DNA of 64,000 bases from Pseudomonadota bacterium (GCA_023422775.1 JAFAGM010000091.1:121269-185268); one strand, 5' to 3'; positions 6,549 through 16,024 are shown, counted from the stretch's first letter. The notes: generated by a model not told the origin, from the letters alone. Made by a program: numbers and translations.

Positions 6549-8798
6549 TCACGCCGGGATGTGCCTTGACGCGGCGAGGACGGCGAGCGCTTCGGCGAGC
6601 TTTTCACGGTCGAGCGGCTTGATCAGGAATCCATCCATGCCGGCTTCGAAGCAGGCGTAGCGATCTTCCACCAGCGTGTTGGCGGTGAGCGCCAGGATCG
6701 GCGTCCGCCGATCCGGCTGGCCGGCTTCGAGTTCGCGGATGCGCCTGGTCGTCTCGATGCCGTCGAGGTTGGGCATCTGGATGTCCATCAGGACGAGATC
6801 ATAGGGGCTGCCGGCGGATTTCGCCGACAGCCAGGATTCCAGCGCCTCGTTGCCGTCGGTGGTGATGACGGTGTGGTGCCCGAGCTTTGCGAGCAGCGAG
6901 CGGATCAGCAGCGCGTTGATCTGGTTGTCTTCGGCGACCAGGATCGACAGGCCGTGCGTCGACGGAGCAACGGGGGCGTCGGCGGCATCTGCCGGTTCGA
7001 TCAGCGGGTCGGCGGCAAGGCCGGGTGCGGCGACTTCCGGGGGCGCCATCAGTCGGGCGGCGAGCGACGCGGCGCGCAACGGCTTGACCAGGTAGCCTGT
7101 GAAGGCCGAGTTGGCCTGCGGGTGCAATTCGCTCCGCGTCGCCGGCGTGAACATCACGATGCGCTGCCTGGCATGAAGCCGTGCAGCCTCGCCGAGCCGT
7201 TCGATGTCGGCGAACCCCAGCGTGTGGTCGATCAGGACCGCATGCCACGCCCGCTCCGGCAGCAGGGCCAGCGCGACATCGGCATCCGACACCATGCAGG
7301 TCTGGCCGCCCCAACGCTGCAGCCGCCGCGCAGCAAGCGAGGCCTCGATGCTCTCGGGCGAGACCAGCATGATGAACTGGCCGGAAAGATCCGGCGCGGT
7401 GAAGGGCTTCTGTTCGCTGCCGGCGGGCGCGAGCGGGATCGACACTTCGAACGTCGAGCCGGCATCCGGCTTGCTCTCCAGTGTGATGCGGCCGCCCATG
7501 CGCTTGACGATGCGGTCGGAGATGCTGAGGCCAAGCCCGGTGCCGCCAAAGCTGCGGGCGATGCGGTCGTCGGCCTGTTCGAACTCGCGGAAGATCCGAG
7601 CCTGCGCCTCGGGCGCGATGCCGATGCCGGTGTCGCGCACCAGGAAACTGATCTCGTTCGGCCAGATGCCGGGCTCCACGATCAGCGCGACGCCGCCGCT
7701 CGATGTGAACTTGATGGCATTGCCGGCGAGATTGAGCAGCACCTGCCGCAACCGCGCCGCGTCGCCGATCACCTGCATCGGCAGCCGGTCGTCGACATAG
7801 GCGGCGATTTCTATTCGCTTGGCCTGCGCGCGCGGCGCCAGCAATTCGGTGATGTCCTCGATCAGGCCGGAAAGCGCGAACGGGCGGTGTTCGAGATCGA
7901 GCTTGCCGGCCTCGATTTTGGAATAGTCCAGCAGTTCCTCGATCAGCGCAAGCAGCGCGTCGCCGGAAGTCTTCACGGCCTTGACATAGGTCGTCTGTTC
8001 CGGCGTCAGCGGCGTATCCATCAACAGGCCGCTCATGCCGATGATGCCGTTCAGCGGCGTGCGGATTTCATGGCTTGCCATCGCGAGGAAGCGCGACTTG
8101 GCGCGGCTCGCCGCATCGGCCTGGTCGCGGGCCTCCGTCAGCGCCCGCTCGCTTTCGGTGCGATCGGTGACGTCGCGGCCGACGCTCTGCATTTCGGCGG
8201 GACCGCCGGCGTCGTTGCGGACGAGTCCTTCGCGCCACGCGATCCAGCGCGGGCCCAGCGGCCCCGCAATCTTCTGGTCGTGAACGCGGGTGCCGTTCGA
8301 TTCGAGCGCGGTGTCGCCCTGTTCGAGGACCGCAAGGGTGGCGCGGCTGCCGATCAGCGCGCTGCGCGGCGATTGCGCCAGCTCGCAATAGGCATCGTTG
8401 GCGTAGCTGATGCAGCCATCGGCGTCGCGCAGCACGATCAGGTCGCCCTGCGATTCGAACAGCAGGCGGGCGCGCTGCTCGGCTTCCTGCAACTCCCAGT
8501 TCCGGTCGGCCAGCACCTCGTTATGCAGCGCGATCTTGCGCAGCTTCTTGTGGATCATGCGGATGCGAAAGCTCGTGGCTGCGAGCGCGACGCAGGCGAT
8601 TGCAAACAGGAAGGCGACGCCGATCGCAAAAATGTGTGGATTATAGTCGGGGTCCGAGAGGGTCCCGGCAATGAACCCATAGGTGCCGCCGAACACGGCC
8701 GAGTACACCATCAGCGAGCGAAGGGTGAAGGTGATCCACGGATGACGGCGGGCGAAACGGCGCAAGTGCAGTTTGATCCGGAAAGTCCGCCCCATCAT
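6549..8798 (-). CDS. Hybrid sensor histidine kinase with two receiver domains
   Basis: 749 residues from ATG 8798 (a second ATG follows at once). Two membrane segments near residues 28-47 and 57-77 are separated by a very short loop, so there is almost no periplasmic sensor. A PAS-like domain follows (about 115-220), then HisKA with the phospho-accepting His243 in SHEIRTPLNG, a HATPase with NLAGNAIKF, DTGIGI and GGTGLGLSI, a degenerate receiver (about 480-600, aspartate in LIDHTLG, lysine in YLVKPL), and a canonical C-terminal receiver with LMDIQMPNLDG and FLIKPLD. No partner regulator is adjacent, so target and signal are unknown. The open frame continues far upstream to 9596, but that part overlaps another gene. 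Confidence 0.9.
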   Translation of the reverse strand: MMGRTFRIKLHLRRFARRHPWITFTLRSLMVYSAVFGGTYGFIAGTLSDPDYNPHIFAIGVAFLFAIACVALAATSFRIRMIHKKLRKIALHNEVLADRNWELQEAEQRARLLFESQGDLIVLRDADGCISYANDAYCELAQSPRSALIGSRATLAVLEQGDTALESNGTRVHDQKIAGPLGPRWIAWREGLVRNDAGGPAEMQSVGRDVTDRTESERALTEARDQADAASRAKSRFLAMASHEIRTPLNGIIGMSGLLMDTPLTPEQTTYVKAVKTSGDALLALIEELLDYSKIEAGKLDLEHRPFALSGLIEDITELLAPRAQAKRIEIAAYVDDRLPMQVIGDAARLRQVLLNLAGNAIKFTSSGGVALIVEPGIWPNEISFLVRDTGIGIAPEAQARIFREFEQADDRIARSFGGTGLGLSISDRIVKRMGGRITLESKPDAGSTFEVSIPLAPAGSEQKPFTAPDLSGQFIMLVSPESIEASLAARRLQRWGGQTCMVSDADVALALLPERAWHAVLIDHTLGFADIERLGEAARLHARQRIVMFTPATRSELHPQANSAFTGYLVKPLRAASLAARLMAPPEVAAPGLAADPLIEPADAADAPVAPSTHGLSILVAEDNQINALLIRSLLAKLGHHTVITTDGNEALESWLSAKSAGSPYDLVLMDIQMPNLDGIETTRRIRELEAGQPDRRTPILALTANTLVEDRYACFEAGMDGFLIKPLDREKLAEALAVLAASRHIPA

Positions 8799-8941
8799 CG
8801 CCAATGACCCTGAGATTGTTGCTTGAACTGAGGCGTCCCGATTCGCCGCGTGATTAACGCAGACGATGCGTCGCCGACATTGCAAAGTGTTTGAGGTTGC
8901 GGCCGGTTGCTTGCCCTGATGAGAACAGGGTGAATGAGAGC

Positions 8942-9409
8942 TTAAAGCGAGGCTGCATCGACCCGATGGCGCGCGCCGCGGGCGCCGACGATCAAGGCTG
9001 CGGCATCGCGTACCGAAAAGCTCTTCGAATTGACGAAGATCCGGTAGTCGGCGGGGCCGTCCGTGGAGAGATAGATCACGGCCTCTGTCGCCGAAGGAGT
9101 TTGCGAGATCGCGATCAGTTGCGGCGGCGCCGGGCTTTCGCAGGCACCGGCCTCCGTTGTGTCGAAGTCGTCGATCACGGTGAAGTCGGCGGCTTCCGCG
9201 CTGTCCGAGATCTGGACCCGCACCGTTGCGCGAGCGGGATCGCTGGTGAAGCCGACATGCCGATGCGCCTGCCAGGAGAGCGTGGCGATCTGGACCGACG
9301 TACCCGATATCTCGATGCAGGGCCGCGGACCGGCCGACAACTCGCCGCGCGCGAACAGGGCGGCAACAGCCAACGGAAGCACCGAGGCCAGAACCTTCAA
9401 ACGCAACAT
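8942..9409 (-). CDS. Secreted hypothetical protein
   Basis: 155 residues from ATG 9409; a GTG at 9430 would add seven. The first 22 residues (MLRLKVLASVLPLAVAALF) form a signal peptide, so the product is probably periplasmic. It has few cysteines (one each in PRPCIEISG and GACESPAPP), which could form a disulphide. I do not recognise a domain. It lies upstream of the hybrid kinase on the same strand, 143 bp away, so a sensory accessory role is possible but unsupported. Confidence 0.6.
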   Translation of the reverse strand: MLRLKVLASVLPLAVAALFARGELSAGPRPCIEISGTSVQIATLSWQAHRHVGFTSDPARATVRVQISDSAEAADFTVIDDFDTTEAGACESPAPPQLIAISQTPSATEAVIYLSTDGPADYRIFVNSKSFSVRDAAALIVGARGARHRVDAASL

Positions 9410-9522
9410 GAGACGCAACCCACTCGACACCAGCCCGCGACAGCGGGCCTATGGTTGGCAGAGCGTAAACGGAAGTAGTTACCGGTGTGTTGATGGGGTG
9501 AGTATTTTTACGGTGAAGGTTG

Positions 9523-9602
9523 CCGTCATTGCGAGCGCAGCGAAGCAATCCATGGTGCAGCGTGTGGAGGCATGGATTGCTTCGCTGCGCTCGCAATGAC
9601 GG
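9523..9602. repeat. Perfect 32-bp inverted repeat, family A copy 1
   Basis: The arms at 9523-9554 and 9571-9602 are exact reverse complements over 32 bp, around a 16-bp centre. Each arm contains the Bradyrhizobium intergenic motif GCGAAGCAATCCA. Related copies are at 43521-43605 and, cut by the window end, at 63945-64000. It lies between the secreted protein start and the end of the ComM-like gene. Such perfect arms suggest recent insertion or correction of the element. Confidence 0.88.
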
Positions 9603-9615
9603 AGAGTGCGTCCGT

Positions 9616-11154
9616 TCACGCCGCCCTTCTCAAATCCTCGGCCAGCGCGCGATACGACAGCGCCTCCGCCAGATGCAGCCGGCCGATCTTTTCCGCGGCG
9701 TCGAGGTCGGCGAGCGTGCGCGCGACGCGCAGCACGCGGTGATAGCCGCGCGCGGTGAGCTTCATGGTCTCGGCGGCATCGCGCAACAGCTTCTGCCCTT
9801 GCGAATCCGGTTGTGCGATCGTCTCCAGAAGCGATGCCGGTGCTTCGGCGTTGGTGCGGACATGCGGCATGCCGGCGTTGATGTAGCGTGCGAGTTGGAC
9901 GTCGCGCGCGGCAGCGACACGGGCTGCGACTTCCACCGAACCTTCGGAAGGCGGCGGGAGGATGAGATCGGCGGCGGTCACGGCGGGGACCTCGATGCGC
10001 AGGTCGATGCGGTCCATCAGCGGGCCCGAGATCCGCATCTGGTAGTCGGCCGTGCAGCGATCGATGCGTCCGCGCTTGCAGGAATAGCCGGGCTCACTGG
10101 CATGGCCGCAACGGCACGGGTTCATCGCCGCGATCAGCATGAAGCGCGCGGGGTAGGTGACGCGATGGTTGGCGCGGGACACCGAGACTTCGCCGTTCTC
10201 CAGCGGCTGGCGCAGCGAGTCCAGCACGCGCGGATCGAACTCCGGCAATTCGTCGAGGAACAGCACGCCCTGGTGCGCCAGCGAAATCTCGCCGGGTTTG
10301 GCGCGCACGCCGCCGCCCGTCAGCGCCGCCATGCTGGCGGAATGATGGGGGCTGCGGAACGGCCGCCGCGCGGTCAATGCGCCGTCGCGGATTTCGCCGG
10401 CGACGGAGGCGATCATCGACACTTCAAGCAGTTCGGAAGGCGACAGCGGCGGCAGGATCGAGGGCAGCCGCGCCGCCAGCATCGACTTGCCGGCGCCGGG
10501 CGAGCCGATCATCAGGAGGTGGTGCCCGCCGGCGGCGGCGATTTCGAGCGCGCGCTTGGCGCTCTCCTGGCCCTTGATGTCGCGCAGGTCGAGATGCGTC
10601 GCTTCAGGTTCGTGCACTTTCGGCTGCGGGCGCGACAGCACCTGCGTGCCCTTGAAGTGGTTCGCGATCTGGATCAGCGACTTCGCCGCGATGATTTGGA
10701 TGTCCGGGCTCGCCCAGGCCGCTTCGGTGCCGCACGCCGCAGGGCAGATCAGGCCCTCGTCGCGCGAATTCGCCCCGATCGCCGCCGGCAACACGCCCGC
10801 GACCGCGGCGATCGATCCGTCGAGTCCGAGTTCGCCGAGCACGGTAAAGCCGTTGAGCGCATCCGGCGGGATCGCGCCGATCGCCGCCATCAGGCCGAGC
10901 GCGATCGGCAGGTCGTAATGGCTGCCTTCCTTGGGCAGGTCGGCCGGCGCGAGATTGACCGTGATCCGACGCGCCGGCAGCGCCAGCCCCGAGGCGATCA
11001 GCGCCGAGCGCACCCGCTCGCGCGCCTCTGACACCGCCTTGTCCGGGAGACCGACGATGGCAAACGCCGGCAGGCCAGGCGCGACCTGCACCTGCACGTC
11101 GACCGCGCGGGCCTCGATCCCCTCAAAGGCTACCGTAGAAACCCGCTGAACCAT
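9616..11154 (-). CDS. comM: YifB/ComM family Mg-chelatase-like AAA+ ATPase
   Basis: 512 residues, full length. An N-terminal ChlI/Lon-like domain (VDVQVQVAPGLPAFAIVGLPDKAVSEARERV) is followed by the AAA+ module with Walker A GSPGAGKS, Walker B LFLDELPEF, and a C-terminal Mg_chelatase_C domain with CRCGH and YRALAEDLRR. ComM of Vibrio and Acinetobacter is a hexameric helicase that helps integrate DNA during natural transformation; in most bacteria the role is unproven. It is transcribed alone. The usual four-cysteine pattern in the insert is kept (CRCG, YSCKRG). Confidence 0.92.
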   Translation of the reverse strand: MVQRVSTVAFEGIEARAVDVQVQVAPGLPAFAIVGLPDKAVSEARERVRSALIASGLALPARRITVNLAPADLPKEGSHYDLPIALGLMAAIGAIPPDALNGFTVLGELGLDGSIAAVAGVLPAAIGANSRDEGLICPAACGTEAAWASPDIQIIAAKSLIQIANHFKGTQVLSRPQPKVHEPEATHLDLRDIKGQESAKRALEIAAAGGHHLLMIGSPGAGKSMLAARLPSILPPLSPSELLEVSMIASVAGEIRDGALTARRPFRSPHHSASMAALTGGGVRAKPGEISLAHQGVLFLDELPEFDPRVLDSLRQPLENGEVSVSRANHRVTYPARFMLIAAMNPCRCGHASEPGYSCKRGRIDRCTADYQMRISGPLMDRIDLRIEVPAVTAADLILPPPSEGSVEVAARVAAARDVQLARYINAGMPHVRTNAEAPASLLETIAQPDSQGQKLLRDAAETMKLTARGYHRVLRVARTLADLDAAEKIGRLHLAEALSYRALAEDLRRAA

Positions 11155-11430
11155 GCCGCCCCCAGTTTCACAATCGAAGGTAGCGGGGAACCGGAGGAAA
11201 AGTCAAGAACATTACGGGAACATGAGTGCCAGCGTGTCATTCCGGCATCGCCACCTCCGTGCCGGCGTGCGCCTGCGGCCTTTTCCGGCGTAACGCCGGA
11301 CGGCTCGCCATTGCGGGCTCTCGGGGTTTTCCGCAGGTTGCCGGGCGGTCAACGGCGACGTAGTAAAACCTTGCGCTTTCTTGCGCACACGACTTGAGCA
11401 CACCGCAGCAGTTGGGGAATCAGGAATCAC

Positions 11431-11901
11431 ATGTCGAAAATCTGCTTTGGCGCGGGTCTTTCCGCGATTGCGATTGCATTCTCGGCGCCTGCCTTCGCGC
11501 AGGCACAGCCGGTTCGGGTTGGCGGACTGACCTGCGACGCGGCTCCGCGCGTCGGATTGATCGTCGGCTCGCGGCAGAATTTGCGTTGCGTGTTTCGCTC
11601 GAATGCGACCGGACGCACCTACACTTACAGGGGGACGATCGGCCGGCTTGGTCTGGATGTTGGAATTACCGGCGGGGGTAGACTGTTCTGGGCCGTGTTC
11701 GCGCCGACTTCGCGGGTCGGATACGGGGTGCTGCGGGGAACCTATGTCGGCGCCAGCGGCAACGCCTCGCTTGGCCTTGGTCTGGGTGCCAACGTTCTCG
11801 TCGGCGGCTCCAATCGCACGATTTCGTTGCAGCCGTTGTCGGTCGAAGGCCAGTTCGGTATCAATCTCGCGCTGGGCGTGGCGCGCCTGACGCTCCGGTA
11901 A
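11431..11901 (+). CDS. DUF992 secreted protein
   Basis: 156 residues with a clear signal peptide (cleavage after AFAQAQ, about residue 25). The mature part is small, rich in glycine and beta-prone, and keeps the family features GGLTCDA near the start, LRCVF, and YVGASGNASLGLGLGANVLVGG. DUF992 proteins are common, often multi-copy, small periplasmic proteins of rhizobia and their relatives, with no proven function. Two cysteines could form one disulphide. The 275-bp region upstream (11155-11430) holds no gene I can support. A patatin lipoprotein starts 29 bp downstream. Confidence 0.87.
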   Translation: MSKICFGAGLSAIAIAFSAPAFAQAQPVRVGGLTCDAAPRVGLIVGSRQNLRCVFRSNATGRTYTYRGTIGRLGLDVGITGGGRLFWAVFAPTSRVGYGVLRGTYVGASGNASLGLGLGANVLVGGSNRTISLQPLSVEGQFGINLALGVARLTLR

Positions 11902-11930
11902 TCCCGAACTTCCTGCAGCGAGGGACGTGC

Positions 11931-13328
11931 GTGAGAACGTCGGATATCCGGGCGGGGATATTGCCTGCGCTGGCGCTCTTGTGTGTCGTCCTGCTCGCCG
12001 GATGCGCCACGGTCTACAACCTGCCCGGCAATGTTCCGCTCGGCGAGGCGCACGCCGACAACAATTTCGGCCGCGAGGTTCCGAACTTCGACGACGATGT
12101 GCTGCTGGCGCTGTCGTTTTCCGGCGGCGGTACCCGCGCGGCGGCCTTCTCGTTCGGAGTCCTGACCGAACTGGAGCGCACCCGCGCCGGGTCCGACAAG
12201 ACCAAATCGCTGCTCGACCGCGTGGACTTCATATCCGGCGTGTCCGGGGGATCGGTGACGGCGGCGTATTTCGGACTCAAGAAGCGCGCGGCGCTGGATG
12301 ATTTCCGCGAACGTTTCCTGCTGCGAAATGCCGAGGAAGGCCTCAACACCAGCGTTTCGCTCGGCAATATCGCCCGTGCCATCGGAGGCGGCGTAAACGA
12401 CAGCCAGTTCACCAATTGGCTCGATGCCAATGTCTTCGAGGGCGCGCGGTTTGACGCCTTCCGCGAAGACCGCCGGCCACGGGTCTGGATCAACGCCTCC
12501 GACATCTACAACCGCACGCCGTTCGTGTTCGGGAAAACCGCCTTCGACGCCCTTTGCAGCGATATCAGGCCGTACCGCGTCGCCGAAGCGGTCGCAGCCT
12601 CGGCCGCGGTGCCGCTGGCGTTTGCGCCGATCGTGCTGGAGACGTTTCCGGGCGGCTGCACCAAGCAGTTGCCGCCCTTGCTCGAACGTGCCCGTCGCGA
12701 TCCCCAGGCACAGCCGCTGTTGCGATCGTTTGCGGAAGCCAATGCCCGCTACCGCGATGGCTCGATGCGTTTTGTGAAGCTGCTTGACGGCGGCCTCGTC
12801 GACAATTTCGGCCTGTCCGGGTTCAGTATCGCGTTGATGGCCGCACAGCGACCGTTCGAGCCGATGACCGAGCGGCAAGCAGTGAAGGTACGGCGCATCA
12901 TGTTCCTCGTTGTCGATGCCGGCCGTGGCACCTCCGGCGACTTCGCGCAGCGGCTGGAGGGGCCGAGCGGCGTCGAACTGGTCTCCGCAACGGCTTCCAC
13001 CGCGATCGACGCCAGCGTGCGTTTGAGTTACGCCGCGTTTTCGTCGCAGCTCGCAGAATGGTCGAACAAGGTGAAGCGCTGGCGTTGCGGTCTGTCGGCC
13101 GCCGATCGTGCGCGCCTCGGCGTCGGCCCTAACTGGCGCTGCGGCGACGTCACCTTCATCATCGACCGGCTTGGCTTCGAGCAGCTCGGTCCAGCGCGCG
13201 CCGGCATCCTCGAGGCGATCCCGACGCGTTTTGTGTTGCCGGCCGACCAGATCGACCTCCTGATCCAGGGCGGCGCCGACACGCTGCGCGAGAGCCGGGC
13301 CTACCAGACGTTTCGGAAAGGTCTTTGA
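11931..13328 (+). CDS. Patatin-like phospholipase lipoprotein
   Basis: 465 residues from GTG 11931, preceded by an AGGGACG ribosome-binding site. A lipobox (LLAGC, Cys at about 25) follows a hydrophobic signal, so the protein is probably lipid-anchored in the envelope. The patatin catalytic pair is visible: glycine-rich oxyanion loop SFSGGGTRAAAFSFG, nucleophile serine in SGVSGGS, and aspartate in LLDGGLVDN. These enzymes hydrolyse acyl esters of phospholipids. It lies 29 bp after the DUF992 gene and may share its transcript. Confidence 0.88.
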   Translation: MRTSDIRAGILPALALLCVVLLAGCATVYNLPGNVPLGEAHADNNFGREVPNFDDDVLLALSFSGGGTRAAAFSFGVLTELERTRAGSDKTKSLLDRVDFISGVSGGSVTAAYFGLKKRAALDDFRERFLLRNAEEGLNTSVSLGNIARAIGGGVNDSQFTNWLDANVFEGARFDAFREDRRPRVWINASDIYNRTPFVFGKTAFDALCSDIRPYRVAEAVAASAAVPLAFAPIVLETFPGGCTKQLPPLLERARRDPQAQPLLRSFAEANARYRDGSMRFVKLLDGGLVDNFGLSGFSIALMAAQRPFEPMTERQAVKVRRIMFLVVDAGRGTSGDFAQRLEGPSGVELVSATASTAIDASVRLSYAAFSSQLAEWSNKVKRWRCGLSAADRARLGVGPNWRCGDVTFIIDRLGFEQLGPARAGILEAIPTRFVLPADQIDLLIQGGADTLRESRAYQTFRKGL

Positions 13329-13373
13329 GGCAGGCGCGGCAGGGTTTGCCGCCGAAGGCGGGCTATCGAGCGA

Positions 13374-13685
13374 TCAGTTCAGCTTCCCCGCCGCGATCGC
13401 CGCAGCGTTCGCCTGCGGCTGCTCCAGCATCTTCAATGCCGAATCCAGTCCGTTGCGCAGATTGGTCGCGGCGTTCTGGGTGCAGCGAAGGCGGCCGGAG
13501 GAGATGAATTTGACCTCGGTCGAGCCATCCGGCTTGGGCACGAGGATGCGGGTGGCGAGTTCGATCTCGATCGAGCCGTTCATGGTTCCGTAGGCGCCGA
13601 CGATGTCGAAATAAACCAGCGGGGCGTTGGCGCCGGTGTCCTCATAGATGAGGTCGCCAGGCTTGGTGGTCGGTTGGTCGGTCAA
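13374..13685 (-). CDS. Small conserved hypothetical protein
   Basis: 103 residues, no signal peptide, no membrane segment. The protein has a compact beta-rich middle (LVYFDIVGAYGTMNGSIEIELATRIL) and ends in an alanine-rich helix. I do not recognise the family. Codon use and the start MTDQPTTKPGD look genuine, and it is convergent with the patatin gene and upstream-isolated from the metallo-hydrolase by about 145 bp. It could be an immunity- or chaperone-type small protein, but nothing in the sequence supports a specific role. Confidence 0.6.
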   Translation of the reverse strand: MTDQPTTKPGDLIYEDTGANAPLVYFDIVGAYGTMNGSIEIELATRILVPKPDGSTEVKFISSGRLRCTQNAATNLRNGLDSALKMLEQPQANAAAIAAGKLN

Positions 13686-13830
13686 TAGATTCTCCCAGGG
13701 TCGCGCAAGGTCAGGACGGATACCTGCTTACGCGAATCCGGGGGCCCTCCCTAGGGCTTGTTTGGTCTGGTTGAACCGGAAGCTGGTGCCGGGGGCGGCC
13801 GAAGACCAGCCGCCCCCGAAGACGCAGGTT

Positions 13831-14814
13831 CTAGAGGTTCATCACCATCGCCGATGGATAGTAATGAAAACCATCGCCGGTCTTGGCGATGTGGCCGAAG
13901 CCGGGCCAGTTGAAGTGATAGGACATGACCGGGGTCTTGCTGGTCGCGATCATGTCGAGCAGCTTCACCCGCGTGTCCGCTGCCAGCTTCGGATCGGTGT
14001 CGTACGAGAACTGCATCCGCGGCTTCTCCAGCAACAGCACGGCGTGGTGCGTGAGGTCGCCGAGGAAGGCGAATGATTTGCCGGCCGACGTCACCATGAA
14101 GATGGTGTGACCCACGGTGTGGCCTGGCGCCGCGATCGCCTGCACGCCGGGCAGGAACTCCTGGCCGTCCTTGATGAACACGATGCGGTCGCGCACCGGC
14201 ATCAGGTTCTTGCGGGCGTGAACCACGAAATCCTTCAAGGGACTGCCGAGCTTGCCTTCGTCGGTCCAGAAGTCGAAGTCGCTCTGGGTGATGTAATATT
14301 GCGCGTTGGGGAACAGCGGCTTGTCGTCGGCGCCGACGATGCCGCCGATATGATCGATATGGGCGTGCGACAGCACGACGGCGTCGATATCGCCCGGCTT
14401 GATGCCGGCCTCCGCCATGCTCTTCTGCTGGCGGCCTGTGGTCGGCCCGAACGCTTTCGATGTGCCCATGCCGGTGTCGAACAGAATCAGCCTGTCGCCG
14501 GTGTTCACGATCGGCGAGTTCTGCTCGAGCACGACATTGTCGGGATTGAGGAAGTTGTCGGAGAGCATCTTGCGGACTTCCTCATCGGGCACGCCGACGA
14601 AGGTGCCCTTGGGCGGGCCGAGCGGCAGCGGGCCGTCGGAAACCACGGTCACTTCGGCGTCGCCGAGAATCAAGCGGTGCCAGTAGGGGGTCTGCGTGCC
14701 GAGCTTCGGCGCCTTGGCCAGTGCGCTGCCGCCGAGCATGGTTGATGCGCCCAGGCCCGCACCGAGACCGGCGCCAAGCGCAAGCAAGGACCGTCGCGAA
14801 AGATTCGTCGTCAT
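13831..14814 (-). CDS. Tat-exported MBL-fold metallo-hydrolase
   Basis: 327 residues from ATG 14814. The N-terminus has a twin-arginine motif (SRRSLLALG) followed by a glycine/alanine-rich hydrophobic stretch ending at ALAKAP, so the folded, metal-loaded enzyme is probably exported to the periplasm. The metal site is SHAHIDHIGG with later histidines in APGHTVGH and an aspartate in FLGDLTHH. This is the same broad family as quorum-quenching lactonases and sulfatases of the MBL fold; the substrate cannot be assigned. The frame extends to 14907 without an equally good signal. Confidence 0.87.
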   Translation of the reverse strand: MTTNLSRRSLLALGAGLGAGLGASTMLGGSALAKAPKLGTQTPYWHRLILGDAEVTVVSDGPLPLGPPKGTFVGVPDEEVRKMLSDNFLNPDNVVLEQNSPIVNTGDRLILFDTGMGTSKAFGPTTGRQQKSMAEAGIKPGDIDAVVLSHAHIDHIGGIVGADDKPLFPNAQYYITQSDFDFWTDEGKLGSPLKDFVVHARKNLMPVRDRIVFIKDGQEFLPGVQAIAAPGHTVGHTIFMVTSAGKSFAFLGDLTHHAVLLLEKPRMQFSYDTDPKLAADTRVKLLDMIATSKTPVMSYHFNWPGFGHIAKTGDGFHYYPSAMVMNL

Positions 14815-15073
14815 GCGTCTTCCTCCACTGTTTTTATGTATTGCAGTATGTGCCCCGGATAGATTCATCCGTGGCTGCAGGCTGCGCCCGCTTCCCGGAA
14901 TTGGCAAGTGGAATGAGGCGAGAGGAAAGGTGGGAGAAATGGATCGCCGGACGTGGCGCGATCTTGCACAAGCCGCGCCTTCTCGATGGCATCCCGGATG
15001 GTGTTGCGCTGCACTCCCTATCGTGTCGGACGTTGTTACCGGAAGAGGATCACGACGATCACGAAGCCGGCCG

Positions 15074-16024
15074 CTACCAATCGTCGTAGTACCACTCGCC
15101 CCTCGGGTAGTATCGAGGCCGCGCTCTCACCTGTGGCGGCGGAGACGCCCGCTCGGGCCTTCGCACCGCCGGAGCCGGCTGCGCTGCAGGCGCCGACGCC
15201 TTGGGTGGGGGCTGCTCGGAAACCTTCGCGAGCGTGCGTTTCATCTCTTCCTGGCTGGCCTTGAGCTCACCAATGGCCTTTGAATTGTCGCTGGCCATTT
15301 GCTGCTGGTTCGCCTTGAGCGCTTCGATGCTCCGCTCCAGCGTCGCGAGATCGCGCGCGATCTTTTGCAGCAACTGGGCCTGATCGGGAGGCGCTGCGGC
15401 GGCCGGCGCTGCAGCGGCTGGCGGCGCGGCAACTGGCGGCGCGTCGGCGGGCGGTGCGGCATCTTGCTGCACGGTCTGCGCCTGGGCGAGCGATGTTGCC
15501 CGCGGTGGCGTTGCCTGCGGCGGTGCAGCCTCTGGCGCCGCCGGCAGTGACGCTGTCTCCGCAGATGCCACCTGAACGACTGACGGCGCGGACTGCACGG
15601 CAAGCGTTGGGCCTTCGGGCGGCGATGATCGCGTTGAACCGAGCTGCGGCGCCCAACGGGTGACAACCCCGCCGCCATAGGCGGACAGGACCAGGGCAGC
15701 GACAACGAAGCCTGCCGCCAGCAGCAAGGCCACCGGGCTCCGGGACACAGACTTTGCTGGCGATGCCTGCGCAGGCGATGGCTCCGCAGGTGGTGATGGC
15801 GTGGCCGGTTCGTGCGGAATAGAACCTTGCAGGGCAGGCGCGGCCGAAGGCGGGCTCGCGGCACCATCCTCGATCTTCGCCAGCCGTTCGCTCATTTGCG
15901 TGAGCTGTTCATCGGCGCGCTTGATCTCTTCGTAGGCGTGCGCCAGCCGTTCATCGGGGCGCCCGACCTCGGCATCGGCAGCCTTCCGGGTATCGGCATC
16001 TTCTGGCGTCGGTGTGGAGTTCAC
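15074..16024 (-). CDS. Proline/alanine-rich single-pass membrane protein with coiled coils
   Basis: 316 residues. A charged N-terminal part with a predicted coiled coil (about 20-52) is followed by one membrane segment near residues 97-117 (VALLLAAGFVVAALVLSAY), then a long alanine/proline/glutamine-rich linker (about 140-210), a second coiled coil (LLQKIARDLATLERSIEALKAN onward shortened here) and a basic tail ending in tyrosines and DDW. The layout suggests a type II membrane protein spanning the periplasm, like an envelope scaffold. I recognise no family domain. Low-complexity composition makes homology claims weak. Confidence 0.65.
   Translation of the reverse strand: MNSTPTPEDADTRKAADAEVGRPDERLAHAYEEIKRADEQLTQMSERLAKIEDGAASPPSAAPALQGSIPHEPATPSPPAEPSPAQASPAKSVSRSPVALLLAAGFVVAALVLSAYGGGVVTRWAPQLGSTRSSPPEGPTLAVQSAPSVVQVASAETASLPAAPEAAPPQATPPRATSLAQAQTVQQDAAPPADAPPVAAPPAAAAPAAAAPPDQAQLLQKIARDLATLERSIEALKANQQQMASDNSKAIGELKASQEEMKRTLAKVSEQPPPKASAPAAQPAPAVRRPERASPPPQVRARPRYYPRGEWYYDDW

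Noticed and set aside
8799..9596. Kinase frame extended upstream to about 1015 codons
   Set aside because: The extension overlaps a secreted-protein gene and a palindromic repeat and has no domain; the conserved start is at 8798.
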